A stretch of 64,000 bases of DNA from Candidatus Contendibacter odensensis (GTDB lineage: Bacteria > Pseudomonadota > Gammaproteobacteria > Competibacterales > Competibacteraceae): positions 124,001 to 188,000 of the forward strand of contig PDTV01000004.1 in assembly GCA_002747185.1 (NCBI GenBank), written 5' to 3'. A program made the translations under genes and the position numbers. The notes below the pieces were generated by a model. It did not search any database. It saw nothing but the letters and a program-made list of their open reading frames with translations, and had not been told where the DNA came from. Of this stretch, positions 39,833 to 50,863 are shown piece by piece. The number at the start of each line of letters is the position of its first letter. Positions within the stretch are counted from its first letter, which is position 1.

Positions 39833-41395
39833 ATGCGCAGTAAAAAAAATAAAGAAAGCAAAGAAGGCAATAAAGAGATTTTGCTTGTGGTCGATGCTGT
39901 CTCTAACGAGAAAGGTGTTGATAAAGAAGTCATCTTTGGCGCTCTGGAGCACGCATTGGCATTGGCCGCCAAGAAGCGCTATGAGGACAGTGACCATGAT
40001 GTGCAGGTAGCGATTGACCGTCGTACGGGTAGCTATCAGACCTTTCGACGTTGGGCAGTTGTTGACGATGAGACACCAATCGAGATACCTGACAGGCAGA
40101 TTCTCCTGAGTGAGGCCCAGACGATTAATGCTGATGCCCAGGCTGGCGATTATGTACAATTGCCGCTGGAAAATGCTGAATTTGGTGGTCGTATCGCTGC
40201 CCAAATCGCCAAAAATGCAATTATTCAGAAGGTGCGCGATGCAGAGCGGGCAAAGATTGTAGAAGCCTATTTGCATCGTAAGGGTGAGCTGATCGGTGGT
40301 GTGGTCAAGCGGCTGGATCGGGGTGATAAGCGTTCAGACCGGAATGAGGTGGCGTTTATTATTGATGTCGGCGGTGGTGTTGAGGCCAAAGTAAGTCAAG
40401 AGGATTTGATTCCGCGAGAGTCATTTCGAATTGGTGACCGTGTGCGTGGCTACCTAAAGGATGTTCATGCCGAAAGTCGTGGTCCGCAACTCTTCATTAG
40501 CCGCATTGATCCTGAGTTGCTGATTGCACTGTTTGCGCTTGAAGTACCTGAAATTAATCAGGGTATTATCGAGATTCGAGGGGCTGCCCGTGATCCCGGC
40601 TCGCGTGCAAAGATTGCTGTTAAAAGTAAAGATGCCCGAATAGATCCCATTGGTGCATGTGTCGGGATGCGCGGTGCCCGTGTACAAAATGTCACGAATG
40701 AGCTGTCGGGGGAGCGAATAGATATCATCTTGTGGGATGATGAGCCGGTGCATTTTGTGATGAATGCCATGTCACCGGCAGAAGTCGAATCAGTCATTGT
40801 GGATGAAGATACCCACAGTATGGATATCATTGTGGCCGATGAGAAACAATTAGCACAGGCTATTGGTAAGGGCGGTCAGAATGTGCAACTGGCAAGTCGT
40901 TTAACCGGTTGGACGCTGAATGTGATGACACGCGAGCAAGCACAGGCCAAACGGGGAGAGGAAGATGAAATCCCGTTGCGGATGTTTGTGGAGCAGTTGG
41001 GCGTGGATGAAGAGATCGCGGCTATTCTGGTGCGTGAGGGTTTTACGGGTCTGGATGAAGTTGCTTACGTGCCGACCCATGAAATGCTGGAGATTGAAGA
41101 GTTTGATGATGAGATGGTCGAAGCTTTACGCGAGCGGGCACGCGATGTGCTTCTTACTCGGGCCATCGCTGCGGAAGAGCGTCTCGGAAATGCCCAACCG
41201 GCTGAAGATTTATTACAGATGGATGGGATGGATAAGGCGTTGGCGCTTACCTTGGCAAGTCACGGTATTGTAACGATGGATGATCTCGCTGAATTATCTG
41301 TGGATGATCTTAATGAGATTGCCAATTTGGATGAGGAGCGGGCTGCAGAATTGATTATGACGGCGCGGGCGCCTTGGTTTTTGGAAAGCGAGTAG
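39833..41395 (+). CDS. nusA: Transcription termination/antitermination factor NusA
   Basis: A 520-residue protein: N-terminal RNA-polymerase-binding domain, S1 domain (GVVKRLDRG...), two KH domains (VGMRGARVQNVTNEL, IGKGGQNVQLASRLTGW) and two C-terminal helical repeats. The usual MNKEILLVV start is here preceded by a lysine-rich 13-residue extension (MRSKKNKESKEGN) coded by an A-rich stretch; AGGA lies at proper distance before ATG 39833. Confidence 0.96.
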   Translation: MRSKKNKESKEGNKEILLVVDAVSNEKGVDKEVIFGALEHALALAAKKRYEDSDHDVQVAIDRRTGSYQTFRRWAVVDDETPIEIPDRQILLSEAQTINADAQAGDYVQLPLENAEFGGRIAAQIAKNAIIQKVRDAERAKIVEAYLHRKGELIGGVVKRLDRGDKRSDRNEVAFIIDVGGGVEAKVSQEDLIPRESFRIGDRVRGYLKDVHAESRGPQLFISRIDPELLIALFALEVPEINQGIIEIRGAARDPGSRAKIAVKSKDARIDPIGACVGMRGARVQNVTNELSGERIDIILWDDEPVHFVMNAMSPAEVESVIVDEDTHSMDIIVADEKQLAQAIGKGGQNVQLASRLTGWTLNVMTREQAQAKRGEEDEIPLRMFVEQLGVDEEIAAILVREGFTGLDEVAYVPTHEMLEIEEFDDEMVEALRERARDVLLTRAIAAEERLGNAQPAEDLLQMDGMDKALALTLASHGIVTMDDLAELSVDDLNEIANLDEERAAELIMTARAPWFLESE

Positions 41396-41423
41396 CAAAA
41401 TCAGCTCGTTTTGGGGGTGGTGA

Positions 41424-44400
41424 ATGACAGATGTAACGGTTAAGCAGTTCTCGGCAGTTGTTGGCACGTCGGTGGATCGACTGCTGGAGCAATTTGCTGA
41501 AGCGGGTATTACCGTTGCTGGAGCGGATGCTACGATTACGGAAAATCAAAAGCGGGATTTGTTGGCACACTTGCAAAGAAGCCATGGTAGCCAGTCGTCG
41601 GTTCTGGCAACTAATGGGCCTCGGCGATTTACACTTAAACGCAAGACCCACAGTGAGATAAAAATGGTGGGGAATGTGGCCGGTCAAGTCAAAACAGTGA
41701 GTGTTGAGGTTCGCAAAAAAAGAACCTATGTCAAACGTAGCCTGGTAGAAGAACATTCAGCGCGTCGCCAGGAGTCTGATGCTCGAATACCTTCGACTTC
41801 CGAGGTCCCTGGCTTGGGTACGCATCGTCACGCTGATAAGGAAAATGATCGGAGAGTGACTAGGAATATGGCGGAGCCACAGGCGATTGAAGCTGTGGTG
41901 CAACCGGTGGAGCCACAGGCGGTTGAAGCTGTGGTGCAACCGGTGGAGCCGCAAGCAGTTGAAGCTGTGGTACAACCGGTGGAGCCGCAAGCAGTTGAGA
42001 CTGTGGTGCAACCGGTGGAGCCACAGGCGATTGAAGCTGTGGTACAACCGGTGGAGCCGCAAGCAGTTGAAGCTGTGGTGCAACCGGTGGAGCCGCAAGC
42101 AGTTGAAGCTGTGGTGCAACCAGTGGAGCCGCAAGCAGTTGAGGCTGTGGTACAACCGGTGGAGCCGCAAGCAGTTGAAGCTGTGGTACAACCGGTGGAG
42201 CCGCAAGCAGTTGAGACTGTGGTACAACCGGTGGAGCCACAGGCGGTTGATGACGCTAAAGACGTAGCCCAACCGCAAGCTGTTGAGAAAGCAGTACAAA
42301 AGAAGAAACGGGAAGTGGTTGCAGAGGTAGTACAACGGCGTTCTGCTGAAAAAACCCGGCGTAAAATTCCTGCAGAAAAATCGGCAGGAGGGTCGCAAAC
42401 GCAAACGACTGAAGCCCGTGTTTATAAGGGGGATACCGGGCCGGTTACTGTGCAGGTGCAGCGTCGATCCGATGTTGAGGCGGCTGAGGCGGCTGCCAAA
42501 GCTAAAAAACAAGCCGCGGCAGTACCGGCCCCAGCGCCTGCCAAGCGAGCTAAAGCTGGTGACCAGCCAATCCCACAGCAATCGGGGAAGAAGGCTAAAA
42601 AGCAGCCTGAAGCATCATCCGGTAGATCTGGCGGCAAGCGTCGCGGTGAATCAAGCGATAATGGCAAACAGTCACGTGGCGATATATATGGTGGTGGAGA
42701 GAAAGTCGAACGCCGGAAGTCGAAGAAAGGCAAGGCAGCCAGGTCGTCTGTACCTGCTGCTGCCTCACAACGCCATGGCTTTGCCAGGCCCACTGCGCCG
42801 GTAGTACACGAAGTCACCTTACCAGAATCTCTCAGTGTTGCTGATTTGGCGCTGAAAATGTCGGTAAAAGCGACCGAAGTCGTCAAAGTGCTCTTTAAAA
42901 TGGGTTTAATGGTCACAATCAATCAGACGATTGATCAGGACACGGCAGCACTGGTTGTTGAAGAGATGGGGCATACTTACAAGCTGCTTAATGAGAATGC
43001 CCTGGAGGAAGCGCTTACTGTTGAAGTTGGCGGTGAAGCCCTGCCCCGACCGCCTGTGGTGACGATCATGGGGCACGTCGATCACGGAAAGACTTCGCTG
43101 CTCGATTATATTCGTCGCACCCGTGTGGCTGCCGGCGAAGCTGGCGGTATTACCCAGCACATCGGTGCATATCATGTTGAAACACCACAAGGTGTGATTA
43201 CCTTTCTCGACACACCAGGTCACGCAGCTTTTACGGCAATGCGTGCTCGCGGCGCTAAAGCTACCGATATCGTCGTACTCGTCGTTGCAGCTGATGATGG
43301 TGTCATGCCGCAAACGCTGGAGGCTGTTCAACATGCGGGTGCGGCTGAAGTGCCAATTGTGGTCGCCATTAATAAAATGGATAAGCCTGGCGCTGATCCA
43401 GAGCGGGTTAAAAGCGAGCTGTCGGCGCATGGCGTGATTTCTGAAGAATGGGGTGGTGAAACTCTGTTTACACACGTATCCGCCAAGACCGGTGATGGTA
43501 TCGATGAGCTGCTCGATCAGATTCTGATACAAGCTGAGGTGTTGGAACTTAAAGCGCCAGTAGAAGGTCTGGCACGCGGTGTGGTGATTGAATCACGGTT
43601 AGACAAGGGGCGGGGTCCGGTAGCGACGGTATTGGTACAAAGCGGCACGCTGCAAAAGGGTAATGTCATTCTTAGCGGTTTTGAGTACGGTCGGGTTCGT
43701 GCCATGCTTAATGAAAATGGCCAGAATACTACCGAGGCAGGTCCTTCTATTCCGGTGGAAGTTCTGGGTTTGTCCGGTACGCCCAAGGCCGGTGACGAGG
43801 TTATTGCAGTTGCCGATGAACGCAAGGCGCGTGAAATTGCGCTATTCCGGCAAAGCAAGCGCCGCGAAGAGCAGAACATGAGGCAGCAAATCAGCCTGGA
43901 TGGTATTTTTGGGCAACTGGAAGCGGGTCAGGTCAGCTCGTTTAATGTAGTGCTCAAGGCCGATGTGCAAGGTTCGGCGGAAGCCATTGTTGATGCCCTG
44001 AGTCGGCTTTCAACGGATGAGATAAAAGTCAAAATTATCGCCAGCGGTGTTGGGGGTATTAACGAATCGGATATTAATCTGGCAAGGAATGCCAATGCTA
44101 TTGTGATCGGTTTCAATGTCCGTGCCGATAGTGTTGCCAAGCGGTTGGCCGAGGAAGAAGGGCTGAAACTGCATTATTACAGCGTCATCTATGAATTGAT
44201 TGATCAGGTTAAGCAAGCGATGGTTGGAATGCTTGCACCGGAATTCAGAGAAGATATTATCGGTTTGGCTGAAGTGCGCCAGGTCTTTCGCTCACCCAAG
44301 TTTGGTGTGGCAGCCGGTTGTATGGTACTTGATGGTGTGGTACGCCGTAATAGCCCGATTCGGGTACTGCGTAACAATGTGGTTATTTTTGAGGGTGTGC

Positions 44401-44546
44401 TGGATTCACTGCGACGCTTCAAGGACGATGTGCCGGAAGTGCGTGCAGGTACTGAATGCGGTATGGGGTTGAAGAACTACAACGATATCCGTGAAGGTGA
44501 CCAGATCGAAGTGTTCGAGCGCGTACAGGTGGAGCGTACCCTGTAA
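41424..44546 (+). CDS. infB: Translation initiation factor IF-2 with an internal 12-residue repeat array
   Basis: A 1040-residue GTPase that brings initiator tRNA to the 30S subunit. The N-terminal IF2 domain ([20 protein letters not shown]) leads to a long disordered region. Residues about 150-275 are ten near-identical copies of [12 protein letters not shown] plus a decaying eleventh. Then come a lysine/alanine-rich stretch, a second IF2_N module ([20 protein letters not shown]), the G domain (GHVDHGKTS near 550-558, [17 protein letters not shown]) and the C-terminal fMet-tRNA-binding domains. Everything needed for function is intact; the repeat affects only the linker. Confidence 0.97.
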   Translation: MTDVTVKQFSAVVGTSVDRLLEQFAEAGITVAGADATITENQKRDLLAHLQRSHGSQSSVLATNGPRRFTLKRKTHSEIKMVGNVAGQVKTVSVEVRKKRTYVKRSLVEEHSARRQESDARIPSTSEVPGLGTHRHADKENDRRVTRNMAEPQAIEAVVQPVEPQAVEAVVQPVEPQAVEAVVQPVEPQAVETVVQPVEPQAIEAVVQPVEPQAVEAVVQPVEPQAVEAVVQPVEPQAVEAVVQPVEPQAVEAVVQPVEPQAVETVVQPVEPQAVDDAKDVAQPQAVEKAVQKKKREVVAEVVQRRSAEKTRRKIPAEKSAGGSQTQTTEARVYKGDTGPVTVQVQRRSDVEAAEAAAKAKKQAAAVPAPAPAKRAKAGDQPIPQQSGKKAKKQPEASSGRSGGKRRGESSDNGKQSRGDIYGGGEKVERRKSKKGKAARSSVPAAASQRHGFARPTAPVVHEVTLPESLSVADLALKMSVKATEVVKVLFKMGLMVTINQTIDQDTAALVVEEMGHTYKLLNENALEEALTVEVGGEALPRPPVVTIMGHVDHGKTSLLDYIRRTRVAAGEAGGITQHIGAYHVETPQGVITFLDTPGHAAFTAMRARGAKATDIVVLVVAADDGVMPQTLEAVQHAGAAEVPIVVAINKMDKPGADPERVKSELSAHGVISEEWGGETLFTHVSAKTGDGIDELLDQILIQAEVLELKAPVEGLARGVVIESRLDKGRGPVATVLVQSGTLQKGNVILSGFEYGRVRAMLNENGQNTTEAGPSIPVEVLGLSGTPKAGDEVIAVADERKAREIALFRQSKRREEQNMRQQISLDGIFGQLEAGQVSSFNVVLKADVQGSAEAIVDALSRLSTDEIKVKIIASGVGGINESDINLARNANAIVIGFNVRADSVAKRLAEEEGLKLHYYSVIYELIDQVKQAMVGMLAPEFREDIIGLAEVRQVFRSPKFGVAAGCMVLDGVVRRNSPIRVLRNNVVIFEGVLDSLRRFKDDVPEVRAGTECGMGLKNYNDIREGDQIEVFERVQVERTL
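41871..42250 (+). repeat. Ten 36-bp tandem repeats inside infB
   Basis: Ten in-phase copies (41871-42230) of a 36-bp unit beginning GTGGAGCCGCAAGCAGTTGA, plus part of an eleventh. Copies differ at few sites (GCG/GTT, CAAGCAG/CAGGCGG, GAAGCT/GAGACT). The unit is a multiple of three, so copy-number change keeps the frame. Confidence 0.95.
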
Positions 44547-44548
44547 CG

Positions 44549-44956
44549 ATGAAACCCTTTTCACGTACCCGCAGAGTTGGTGAGCAGCTTCGCCGTGATC
44601 TGGCGGAGCTGATCCGCAACGAGCTTGATGATCCACGTTTGACACTGGTATCGATAACCAGCATCAATGTCAGCCGCGATCTGGCCCATGCCCGAATCTA
44701 TATCACGCTGTTGGGCGATCCTGCCGAGCGTGGCGGGTGTGTGGCCGAACTCAATCGTGCTGCGCCATTATTGCGCTGCGAGCTGAGTCGGCGAATGCAT
44801 ATTCGTACTGTACCGAAGCTGGAGTTTCGCTACGATGATGTCGTGGAAAATGGTGCGCGGCTCTCAGCACTGATTGATGCTGCGGTTGCTGAAGACGCCG
44901 AGCGGCATCGTGATGCCGATACCTTGGGCGAAACCCTGCCAGAGGATCAGCGTTGA
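44549..44956 (+). CDS. rbfA: 30S ribosome-binding factor RbfA
   Basis: A 135-residue KH-like protein for 16S 5' end maturation. It has FSRTRRVGEQLRRDLAELI, DPRLTLVSITSINVSRDL and ELSRRMHIRTVPKLEFRYDD. It begins 2 bp after infB and overlaps truB, as is usual. Confidence 0.95.
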   Translation: MKPFSRTRRVGEQLRRDLAELIRNELDDPRLTLVSITSINVSRDLAHARIYITLLGDPAERGGCVAELNRAAPLLRCELSRRMHIRTVPKLEFRYDDVVENGARLSALIDAAVAEDAERHRDADTLGETLPEDQR

Positions 44957-45861
44957 GATCAAGACGTGGACGGCCTGTCAATGGCCTGTTATTGCTGGAT
45001 AAGCCAGTCGGTTTAACGTCTAATGCCGCCTTGCAGACAGTTAAGCGGATCTATCAAGCCGCCAAGGCTGGACATACAGGCAGCCTTGACCCGTTGGCTA
45101 GCGGTTTGTTGCCCATTTGTTTGGGTGAGGCGACCAAACTGTCCGGTTTTTTGCTGAATGCCGATAAGTCATACCGCTTTACCTGTTGCCTGGGTGTAAA
45201 AACCACAACCGGTGATGCGGAAGGTGAGGTATTGATGAGCCGCCCGGTCGGTGCTGTGGGCCGTGAACAGGTCGAGCGTGCATTACAGCAGTTTACAGGT
45301 GTGATCCAGCAAATCCCGCCAATGCACTCTGCGATCAAGCGCAATGGGCAGCCGCTCTACAAGTTGGCGCGTGAGGGCATTGAAGTGGAACGCGAGCCGC
45401 GTCAAATAACGATTTACGAGTTGCGTTTGTTACATTTGGAAGGCAACCGGATGGAATGTGAGATGCGTTGTTCTAAAGGCACGTATGTTCGCACCCTGGC
45501 AATGGCCCTGGGTGACGTGTTGGGATGTGGTGCACATATATCGGCATTGCGTCGTACAGCAGTAGCGCCTTTTGATGCCGGTCAGATGGAAACGCTGGAA
45601 TCCTTGCGCGAGCGGGCCGGGCAGGAGGGTTTGGCGGCACTGGATAGTGTACTGTTGCCACTGGATAGCGCCGTAGCGCACTGGCCAGCCGTGCGTGTGA
45701 AAAGTGATATGGCTTTTTATCTGCGACAGGGACAGCCCATCATGGTCCCGCATGCACCAACGCAAGGCTGGGTGCGCCTGTATCAAAATGAGCAACAGTT
45801 TTTGGGCCTCGGCGAAATTCTGGATGACGGGCGAGTTGCGCCGCGCCGGTTACTGGCGTGA
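44953..45861 (+). CDS. truB: tRNA pseudouridine(55) synthase
   Basis: A 302-residue enzyme making pseudouridine 55 in the T loop of tRNAs. Catalytic D46 is in GHTGSLDPLASG; KSYRF, PPMHSAIKRNGQPLYKLAR and GTYVRTLA follow. The start is TTG at 44953, overlapping the rbfA stop (TTGA), so translation is coupled. Confidence 0.94.
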   Translation: MRSRRGRPVNGLLLLDKPVGLTSNAALQTVKRIYQAAKAGHTGSLDPLASGLLPICLGEATKLSGFLLNADKSYRFTCCLGVKTTTGDAEGEVLMSRPVGAVGREQVERALQQFTGVIQQIPPMHSAIKRNGQPLYKLAREGIEVEREPRQITIYELRLLHLEGNRMECEMRCSKGTYVRTLAMALGDVLGCGAHISALRRTAVAPFDAGQMETLESLRERAGQEGLAALDSVLLPLDSAVAHWPAVRVKSDMAFYLRQGQPIMVPHAPTQGWVRLYQNEQQFLGLGEILDDGRVAPRRLLA

Positions 45862-45974
45862 CCAAAAGAATGCGATAATCTACTGTTTGCCTGTTGTCTG
45901 GCTCCACCGGGGGGGTTAGCATCAGCTGCCTAACTTAAAAACCAATTCAATGAATCCAATCTGGAGTTTAAATC

Positions 45975-46244
45975 ATGCCGCTTAATACTGAACAGAAGGC
46001 ACAAATTTTACGGGATTATCAGCGCGGTGCTGCTGACACCGGCTCCCCGGAAGTACAGGTAGCCCTGCTGACGAGTCGCATCAATGGACTACAATCGCAT
46101 TTTAGTGATCATAAAAAGGATCATCATTCCAGACGTGGTTTGTTAAAAATGGTAAACAATCGACGTAAACTGCTTGATTATCTGAAAAATAAGGATTTGG
46201 GCCGCTATCAGGACCTGATCCGTCGCCTCGGTTTACGCCGCTAG
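45975..46244 (+). CDS. rpsO: Ribosomal protein S15
   Basis: An 89-residue protein, the standard length. It contains [20 protein letters not shown], the [15 protein letters not shown] rRNA-contact segment and LIRRLGLRR. It lies between truB and pnp, the classical order, with its own 113-bp upstream region. In E. coli S15 represses its own translation; no pseudoknot was assessed here. Confidence 0.97.
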   Translation: MPLNTEQKAQILRDYQRGAADTGSPEVQVALLTSRINGLQSHFSDHKKDHHSRRGLLKMVNNRRKLLDYLKNKDLGRYQDLIRRLGLRR

Positions 46245-46282
46245 AATTTTCTATCGATTTTTTTGTTGCACAGGATGCTTTC

Positions 46283-48361
46283 GTGACGCCTATCAAAAAG
46301 ACATTTCAGTACGGCCAGCATACAGTTACGCTTGAAACGGGTGAGATTGCCCGACAAACAAGCGGTACGGTGCTGGTCAATATGGCTAACACTGTAGTGC
46401 TAGTTACTGTGGTTGCTTCCCGAAAAGATGAAGGTCGGGATTTTTTGCCGCTGCGAGTCGATTATCAAGAGCGTAGCTATGCTGCAGGTCGTATTCCTGG
46501 CGGGTTTTTCCGGCGTGAGGGACGTCCGTCCGAAAGCGAAACCCTGACGGCGCGATTGATCGACCGCCCATTGCGTCCGCTGTTTCCCGATGGCTTTACG
46601 AACGAAATACAAGTGGTCGCTACCGTGGTGTCATTGAATAAGCAGGTTGATCCGGAAATTCCGGCGCTGCTGGGCGCTTCGGCAGCAATAGCATTGTCCG
46701 GTGTACCGTTTAATGGCCCGATTGGTGCGGCGCGTGTAGGTTATTACAACGATCAGTATCTGCTGAATCCGACCCGTAATCAGCTCAAGACCTCGCAACT
46801 GAATTTGGTGGTTGCTGGAACCGGGCAAGCCGTGCTGATGGTGGAGTCTGAAGCGGATGGTTTGTCTGAAGAGGTGATGCTCGGTGCGGTCATGTTTGGT
46901 CACGAGCAAATGCAATTGGCGATTCAGGCGATCAAGGAACTGGCGGTAGAGGCCGGTATGCAACCGTGGGACTGGCAGCCGCCAGCAGAAGATGAGGCAC
47001 TGAAAGCGGCGGTATGTGCGGCTGCCGAGGCCAGATTGACCGAAGCGTACCAGATTGCTGAAAAACTGACCCGCCAGCAACAAGTAAAAGAGATTGAGGA
47101 AGAGCTCATCGAGCACTTGATGGCCCAGGAGCCTGATCGCTGGACGGAACAGGTCATCGCTGGCGCCTTTTCCACGATGGAAAAGAAGATCGTGCGAGGG
47201 CGTATCCTGTCTGAGCAGCCACGCATTGATGGCCGAGATACGCGCACCGTGCGTCCGATTACTGTTCGGGTCGGTGTTTTGCCTCATACACACGGTTCAG
47301 CGCTGTTTACTCGCGGGGAAACCCAGGCATTGGTGATCACGACCCTTGGCACCGAGAAGGATGCCCAGATCATTGATGCGATTGATGGTGAGTACCGGGA
47401 GTCCTTTTTGCTGCATTATAATTTCCCGCCCTACTCAGTAGGTGAAATTGGCCAGGTGGGTAGTCCCAAACGCCGTGAAATTGGTCATGGTCGTCTGGCC
47501 AAACGAGGTGTGCAGGCAGTGATACCACCATCGGGAGAGTTTCCATACACCGTACGGGTCGTATCGGAAATCACAGAGTCAAATGGTTCCAGCTCAATGG
47601 CTTCGGTCTGTGGAGCCAGTCTGTCGTTGATGGATGCAGGTGTGCCGATCAAGGCGCCTGTGGCTGGAATTGCCATGGGGCTTATCAAGGAAGGCGAGCG
47701 CTTCGCTGTGCTGAGCGATATCATTGGTGATGAGGATCATCTGGGCGATATGGATTTTAAGGTTGCGGGTACGGCTGATGGCATTACAGCCCTACAGATG
47801 GATATCAAGATTGATGGTATTACCCGTGAGATTATGTCCAGGGCCCTGGATCAGGCGCGAGAGGGACGTTTGCACATTCTTGGCAAGATGAGCGCGACCA
47901 TTGCGGCGCCACGACAGGAACTCTCTGAACACGCTCCACGCTATACCACCATGCGGATTAATCCGGACAAGATTCGTGATGTGATTGGTAAAGGGGGAGT
48001 GACTATCCGCTCAATTACCGAGGAAACCGGTGCGAGCATTGATATCAGCGATGAGGGTATTATAAAAATTGCTGCTGTGGATAAGGTTGCTGGTGATGCG
48101 GCTCGGTACCGTATTGAGCAAATTACGGCTGATGTAGAAGCTGGCCAGGTCTACGAAGGCAAGGTGGTTCGCATTATGGATTTTGGTGCTTTTGTAACCA
48201 TTCTGCCGGGGCGCGATGGCATGGTGCATATTTCACAGATAGCCGAGGAGCGGGTACAAAATGTTAGTGACAAGCTCGGTGTCGGTGATGTCATCAAGGT
48301 ACGGGTGATGGAAGTCGACAAACAGGGGCGCATTCGTTTGACCATGAAAGGATTGAATTGA
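46283..48361 (+). CDS. pnp: Polyribonucleotide nucleotidyltransferase (PNPase)
   Basis: A 692-residue phosphorolytic 3'-5' exoribonuclease of the RNA degradosome. Two RNase PH-like cores ([42 protein letters not shown]), then KH ([20 protein letters not shown]) and S1 ([20 protein letters not shown]) domains. GTG start at 46283 behind CAGGA. The C-terminal RNase E-binding tail is short. Confidence 0.97.
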   Translation: MTPIKKTFQYGQHTVTLETGEIARQTSGTVLVNMANTVVLVTVVASRKDEGRDFLPLRVDYQERSYAAGRIPGGFFRREGRPSESETLTARLIDRPLRPLFPDGFTNEIQVVATVVSLNKQVDPEIPALLGASAAIALSGVPFNGPIGAARVGYYNDQYLLNPTRNQLKTSQLNLVVAGTGQAVLMVESEADGLSEEVMLGAVMFGHEQMQLAIQAIKELAVEAGMQPWDWQPPAEDEALKAAVCAAAEARLTEAYQIAEKLTRQQQVKEIEEELIEHLMAQEPDRWTEQVIAGAFSTMEKKIVRGRILSEQPRIDGRDTRTVRPITVRVGVLPHTHGSALFTRGETQALVITTLGTEKDAQIIDAIDGEYRESFLLHYNFPPYSVGEIGQVGSPKRREIGHGRLAKRGVQAVIPPSGEFPYTVRVVSEITESNGSSSMASVCGASLSLMDAGVPIKAPVAGIAMGLIKEGERFAVLSDIIGDEDHLGDMDFKVAGTADGITALQMDIKIDGITREIMSRALDQAREGRLHILGKMSATIAAPRQELSEHAPRYTTMRINPDKIRDVIGKGGVTIRSITEETGASIDISDEGIIKIAAVDKVAGDAARYRIEQITADVEAGQVYEGKVVRIMDFGAFVTILPGRDGMVHISQIAEERVQNVSDKLGVGDVIKVRVMEVDKQGRIRLTMKGLN

Positions 48362-48451
48362 AACCGGGCAATAATATTGTATCGTCCCTTGTTCAAGCAG
48401 GATGATTTCAAGTAACATCCAGATTTCGTGTTATTAAAGATACAGATCTTG

Positions 48452-48541
48452 GGAGAGGTGGCCGAGCGGTTGAAGGCGCAGCACTGGAAATGCTGTTTAG
48501 GGGTAACTCTAACGAGGGTTCGAATCCCTCTCTCTCCGCCA
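48452..48541 (+). tRNA. tRNA-Ser (GGA)
   Basis: A 90-nt class II tRNA with a long variable arm and encoded CCA. Acceptor GGAGAGG/TCTCTCC, anticodon loop CTGGAAA (GGA), T arm GGTTCGAATCC. It lies just before the SRP RNA gene, a common arrangement. Confidence 0.96.
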
Positions 48542-48621
48542 TGTTCTATCCCGGTATTTACTACTGATCATTCTTCGGTAGCCATTATTGTTCGGTAATC
48601 TGCGAATCAACTGGTTTCAAT

Positions 48622-48733
48622 GGTGGCGCTTACCGGCCCCCCCGCGACGACAAGCTGTGAACCCCGTCAGGCCCGGAAGGGAGCAGCGGCAGCAGTGGAC
48701 TCGGGCGCCGGGGTGTGGCCGGTAGGGGCCACC
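48622..48733 (+). ncRNA. ffs: Signal recognition particle 4.5S RNA
   Basis: A 112-nt hairpin. GGTGGC at the 5' end pairs with GCCACC at the 3' end, and the apical domain has the conserved GTCAGGCCCGGAAGGGAGCAGC with the GGAA tetraloop and asymmetric loop bound by Ffh. It precedes dnaX by 26 bp. Confidence 0.96.
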
Positions 48734-48759
48734 GCCCTTCCTACCTGCCGGAGAGCACG

Positions 48760-50439
48760 ATGAGCTATCAGGTTCTGGCTCGCAAATGGCGACCGCGCAC
48801 TTTTCACGAACTGGCAGGCCAGGCACATGTTGTCCGTGCCTTGACCCATGCACTTGATCGGCAACGCCTGCATCACGCATTTTTGTTTACCGGTACTCGT
48901 GGGGTAGGCAAAACCACCATTGCCCGCATTTTTGCCAAGTCCCTGAACTGTGAGCAGGGTGTTTCCTCTCATCCTTGTGGTGAATGTGCAGCCTGTCGGG
49001 CTATTGATGGCGGGCATTTTCTGGATTTGATTGAAGTGGATGCCGCTTCGCGTACCAAGGTTGAGGATACGCGGGAGCTGCTGGATAACGTGCAGTATGC
49101 ACCTACTCAGGGGTGCTACAAGGTATATCTGATTGACGAGGTGCATATGCTGTCTACGCACAGCTTCAATGCTTTGTTAAAGACCCTGGAAGAGCCGCCA
49201 CCTCATATCAAGTTTTTACTGGCAACCACCGACCCACAAAAGCTGCCGGCTACTGTATTGTCGCGCTGTCTTCAATTTAATTTGAAGCGCTTGCCGATAA
49301 ATACCATTGTTGATTATTTAGCCAGGGTATTGAAGGCAGAAGCGATCTCCTATGAACTGGCGGCAGTACGACTCATTGCACGTGCGAGTGATGGCAGTAT
49401 GCGTGATGCCTTGAGTTTGCTGGATCAAGCCATTGCATTTTGTGATGATGAACTTACGCAGGCGACGGTGGCGACTATGCTGGGCAGTGTTGATCCGCAA
49501 CGGGTTAAGGCATTGCTGGAGGCGCTGGTTGCCGGTAACGCAGCGGCACTGTTGCAGCAGGTGGTGGTACTGGATGAGCATGCGCCTGATTATGCGGCGG
49601 TACTGGCTGAATTACTGTCACTGTTGCAACACGTTGCGGTAGCGCAGCTTGCGCCTGATGCGATGACCGAGGACAGTGAGGTTGATGCTGAAGATGTGCG
49701 GCGTTTTGCCGGACTGTTATCACCGGAGGATATCCAGCTGTTTTATCAAATTGTGCTGCTAGGTCGGCGTGATTTACCGCTGATGCCTGATCCGCGTGCT
49801 GGATTCGAGATGGTGCTGTTGCGGATGCTGTGTTTTCATCCGGCGACTCCAGATCCTGTTATATCTACAGCGGCAACCGCTTCAGAGCCACTGGATGTAT
49901 CGGCTGTACCCGATCGATCGTCGGTATCAGCACCAACTACACTGATAACGCCCGTGCCCCTGGCAGAGGCAGCGACTCAGCAGCCTGCAGGTCCGGTAGC
50001 CTCTACATCCACATCTACATCGGCTGCAGCTACTGTTGATCCAATGGCTTTGGAATGGGATGCGCTCGCTACACAACTACCATTGACCGGTATTGCCAGA
50101 CAAGTAGCAATGAATTGTGCGTTGCTTGAGCACAAGGAAAATGCGTTTCGATTGATGCTGGAATCCAGGCACGCACAGATGCTAAGCAAGTCTGTGAAAG
50201 AGCGAATCAAGTTGGCATTGGAACAACATCTGGGTGTATCGGTAGATCTGAACATTCAGGTTGGTAGCATGGCAACAGCAACAACCCCGGTGCAGCAACA
50301 GGAGCAGCATCAGGTAAAGCGTCAGGAGGCTGCGGTTGAGCAGGCGCGTCGAGATCCGCATGTGCAAACCATGCAAAAACTGTTTGATGCACAAATTACC
50401 GAGGTTCGTGCCCTTGATGATGATAAAGGCGATGGGTAA
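48760..50439 (+). CDS. dnaX: DNA polymerase III subunit tau
   Basis: A 559-residue clamp-loader subunit. Walker A GTRGVGKT (45-52), zinc cysteines C64, C73, C76, C79, Walker B LIDEVHML and the SRC motif LSRCLQF. A serine/threonine/alanine-rich linker follows (about 370-425), then the C-terminal tau domain. The ATG at 48760 behind GGAGAG gives the normal MSYQVLARKWRP start; the earlier frame start overlaps the SRP RNA. No A6G slippery site is visible, so a shorter gamma form is not supported. Confidence 0.96.
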   Translation: MSYQVLARKWRPRTFHELAGQAHVVRALTHALDRQRLHHAFLFTGTRGVGKTTIARIFAKSLNCEQGVSSHPCGECAACRAIDGGHFLDLIEVDAASRTKVEDTRELLDNVQYAPTQGCYKVYLIDEVHMLSTHSFNALLKTLEEPPPHIKFLLATTDPQKLPATVLSRCLQFNLKRLPINTIVDYLARVLKAEAISYELAAVRLIARASDGSMRDALSLLDQAIAFCDDELTQATVATMLGSVDPQRVKALLEALVAGNAAALLQQVVVLDEHAPDYAAVLAELLSLLQHVAVAQLAPDAMTEDSEVDAEDVRRFAGLLSPEDIQLFYQIVLLGRRDLPLMPDPRAGFEMVLLRMLCFHPATPDPVISTAATASEPLDVSAVPDRSSVSAPTTLITPVPLAEAATQQPAGPVASTSTSTSAAATVDPMALEWDALATQLPLTGIARQVAMNCALLEHKENAFRLMLESRHAQMLSKSVKERIKLALEQHLGVSVDLNIQVGSMATATTPVQQQEQHQVKRQEAAVEQARRDPHVQTMQKLFDAQITEVRALDDDKGDG

Positions 50440-50512
50440 TACCGGATACTGGATTCCATTGCTGGAACTGATTTTGCCATTTATTTTTGCCGTTTAATTA
50501 CTGAGGAGAGAA

Positions 50513-50851
50513 ATGATGAAAGGCGGTTTGGGCAATATGATGAAGCAGGCGCAGAAGATGCAGGCCAATATTCAGAAAGCGCAAGAGGAAATTGCGGTTA
50601 TGGAGGTCACCGGTGAATCAGGTGGTGGTTTGGTTCGTGTGGTTATGACAGGCCACCATGAAGTGAAGCGTATTGATATTGATGACAGTTTGGTCGGTGA
50701 TGACAAGGATATGCTGGAAGATCTGGTCGCAGCGGCAGTCAATGATGCTGTTCACAAGGTTGAACGGGTCGCGCAGGAGAAAATGTCCGGTATGGCATCA
50801 GGCATGGGTTTATCGGCAGGGATGTTGGGCGATCTCAAGCTGCCGTTCTGA
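50513..50851 (+). CDS. ybaB: YbaB/EbfC family nucleoid-associated protein
   Basis: A 112-residue DNA-binding protein. [21 protein letters not shown] at the N terminus and the glycine-rich middle [14 protein letters not shown] are typical. It lies between dnaX and recR as in most gammaproteobacteria. AGGAGAG precedes the ATG. I give the N-terminal motif only in part because of length limits. Confidence 0.94.
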   Translation: MMKGGLGNMMKQAQKMQANIQKAQEEIAVMEVTGESGGGLVRVVMTGHHEVKRIDIDDSLVGDDKDMLEDLVAAAVNDAVHKVERVAQEKMSGMASGMGLSAGMLGDLKLPF

Positions 50852-50863
50852 ATCGTTACGGTT

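Noticed and set aside
41871..42250. CRISPR-like array of 36-bp repeats
   Set aside because: The units are directly joined without spacers and code for protein in frame.
41757..42581. 274-residue open frame antisense to infB, with a leucine/histidine-rich repeat
   Set aside because: The 36-bp repeat is a multiple of three, so stops are absent from several frames at once. The translation is low-complexity and lies inside an intact infB.
48760..50439. Programmed frameshift producing a short gamma form of DnaX
   Set aside because: No A6G-type slippery sequence with a following hairpin was found near the expected position.
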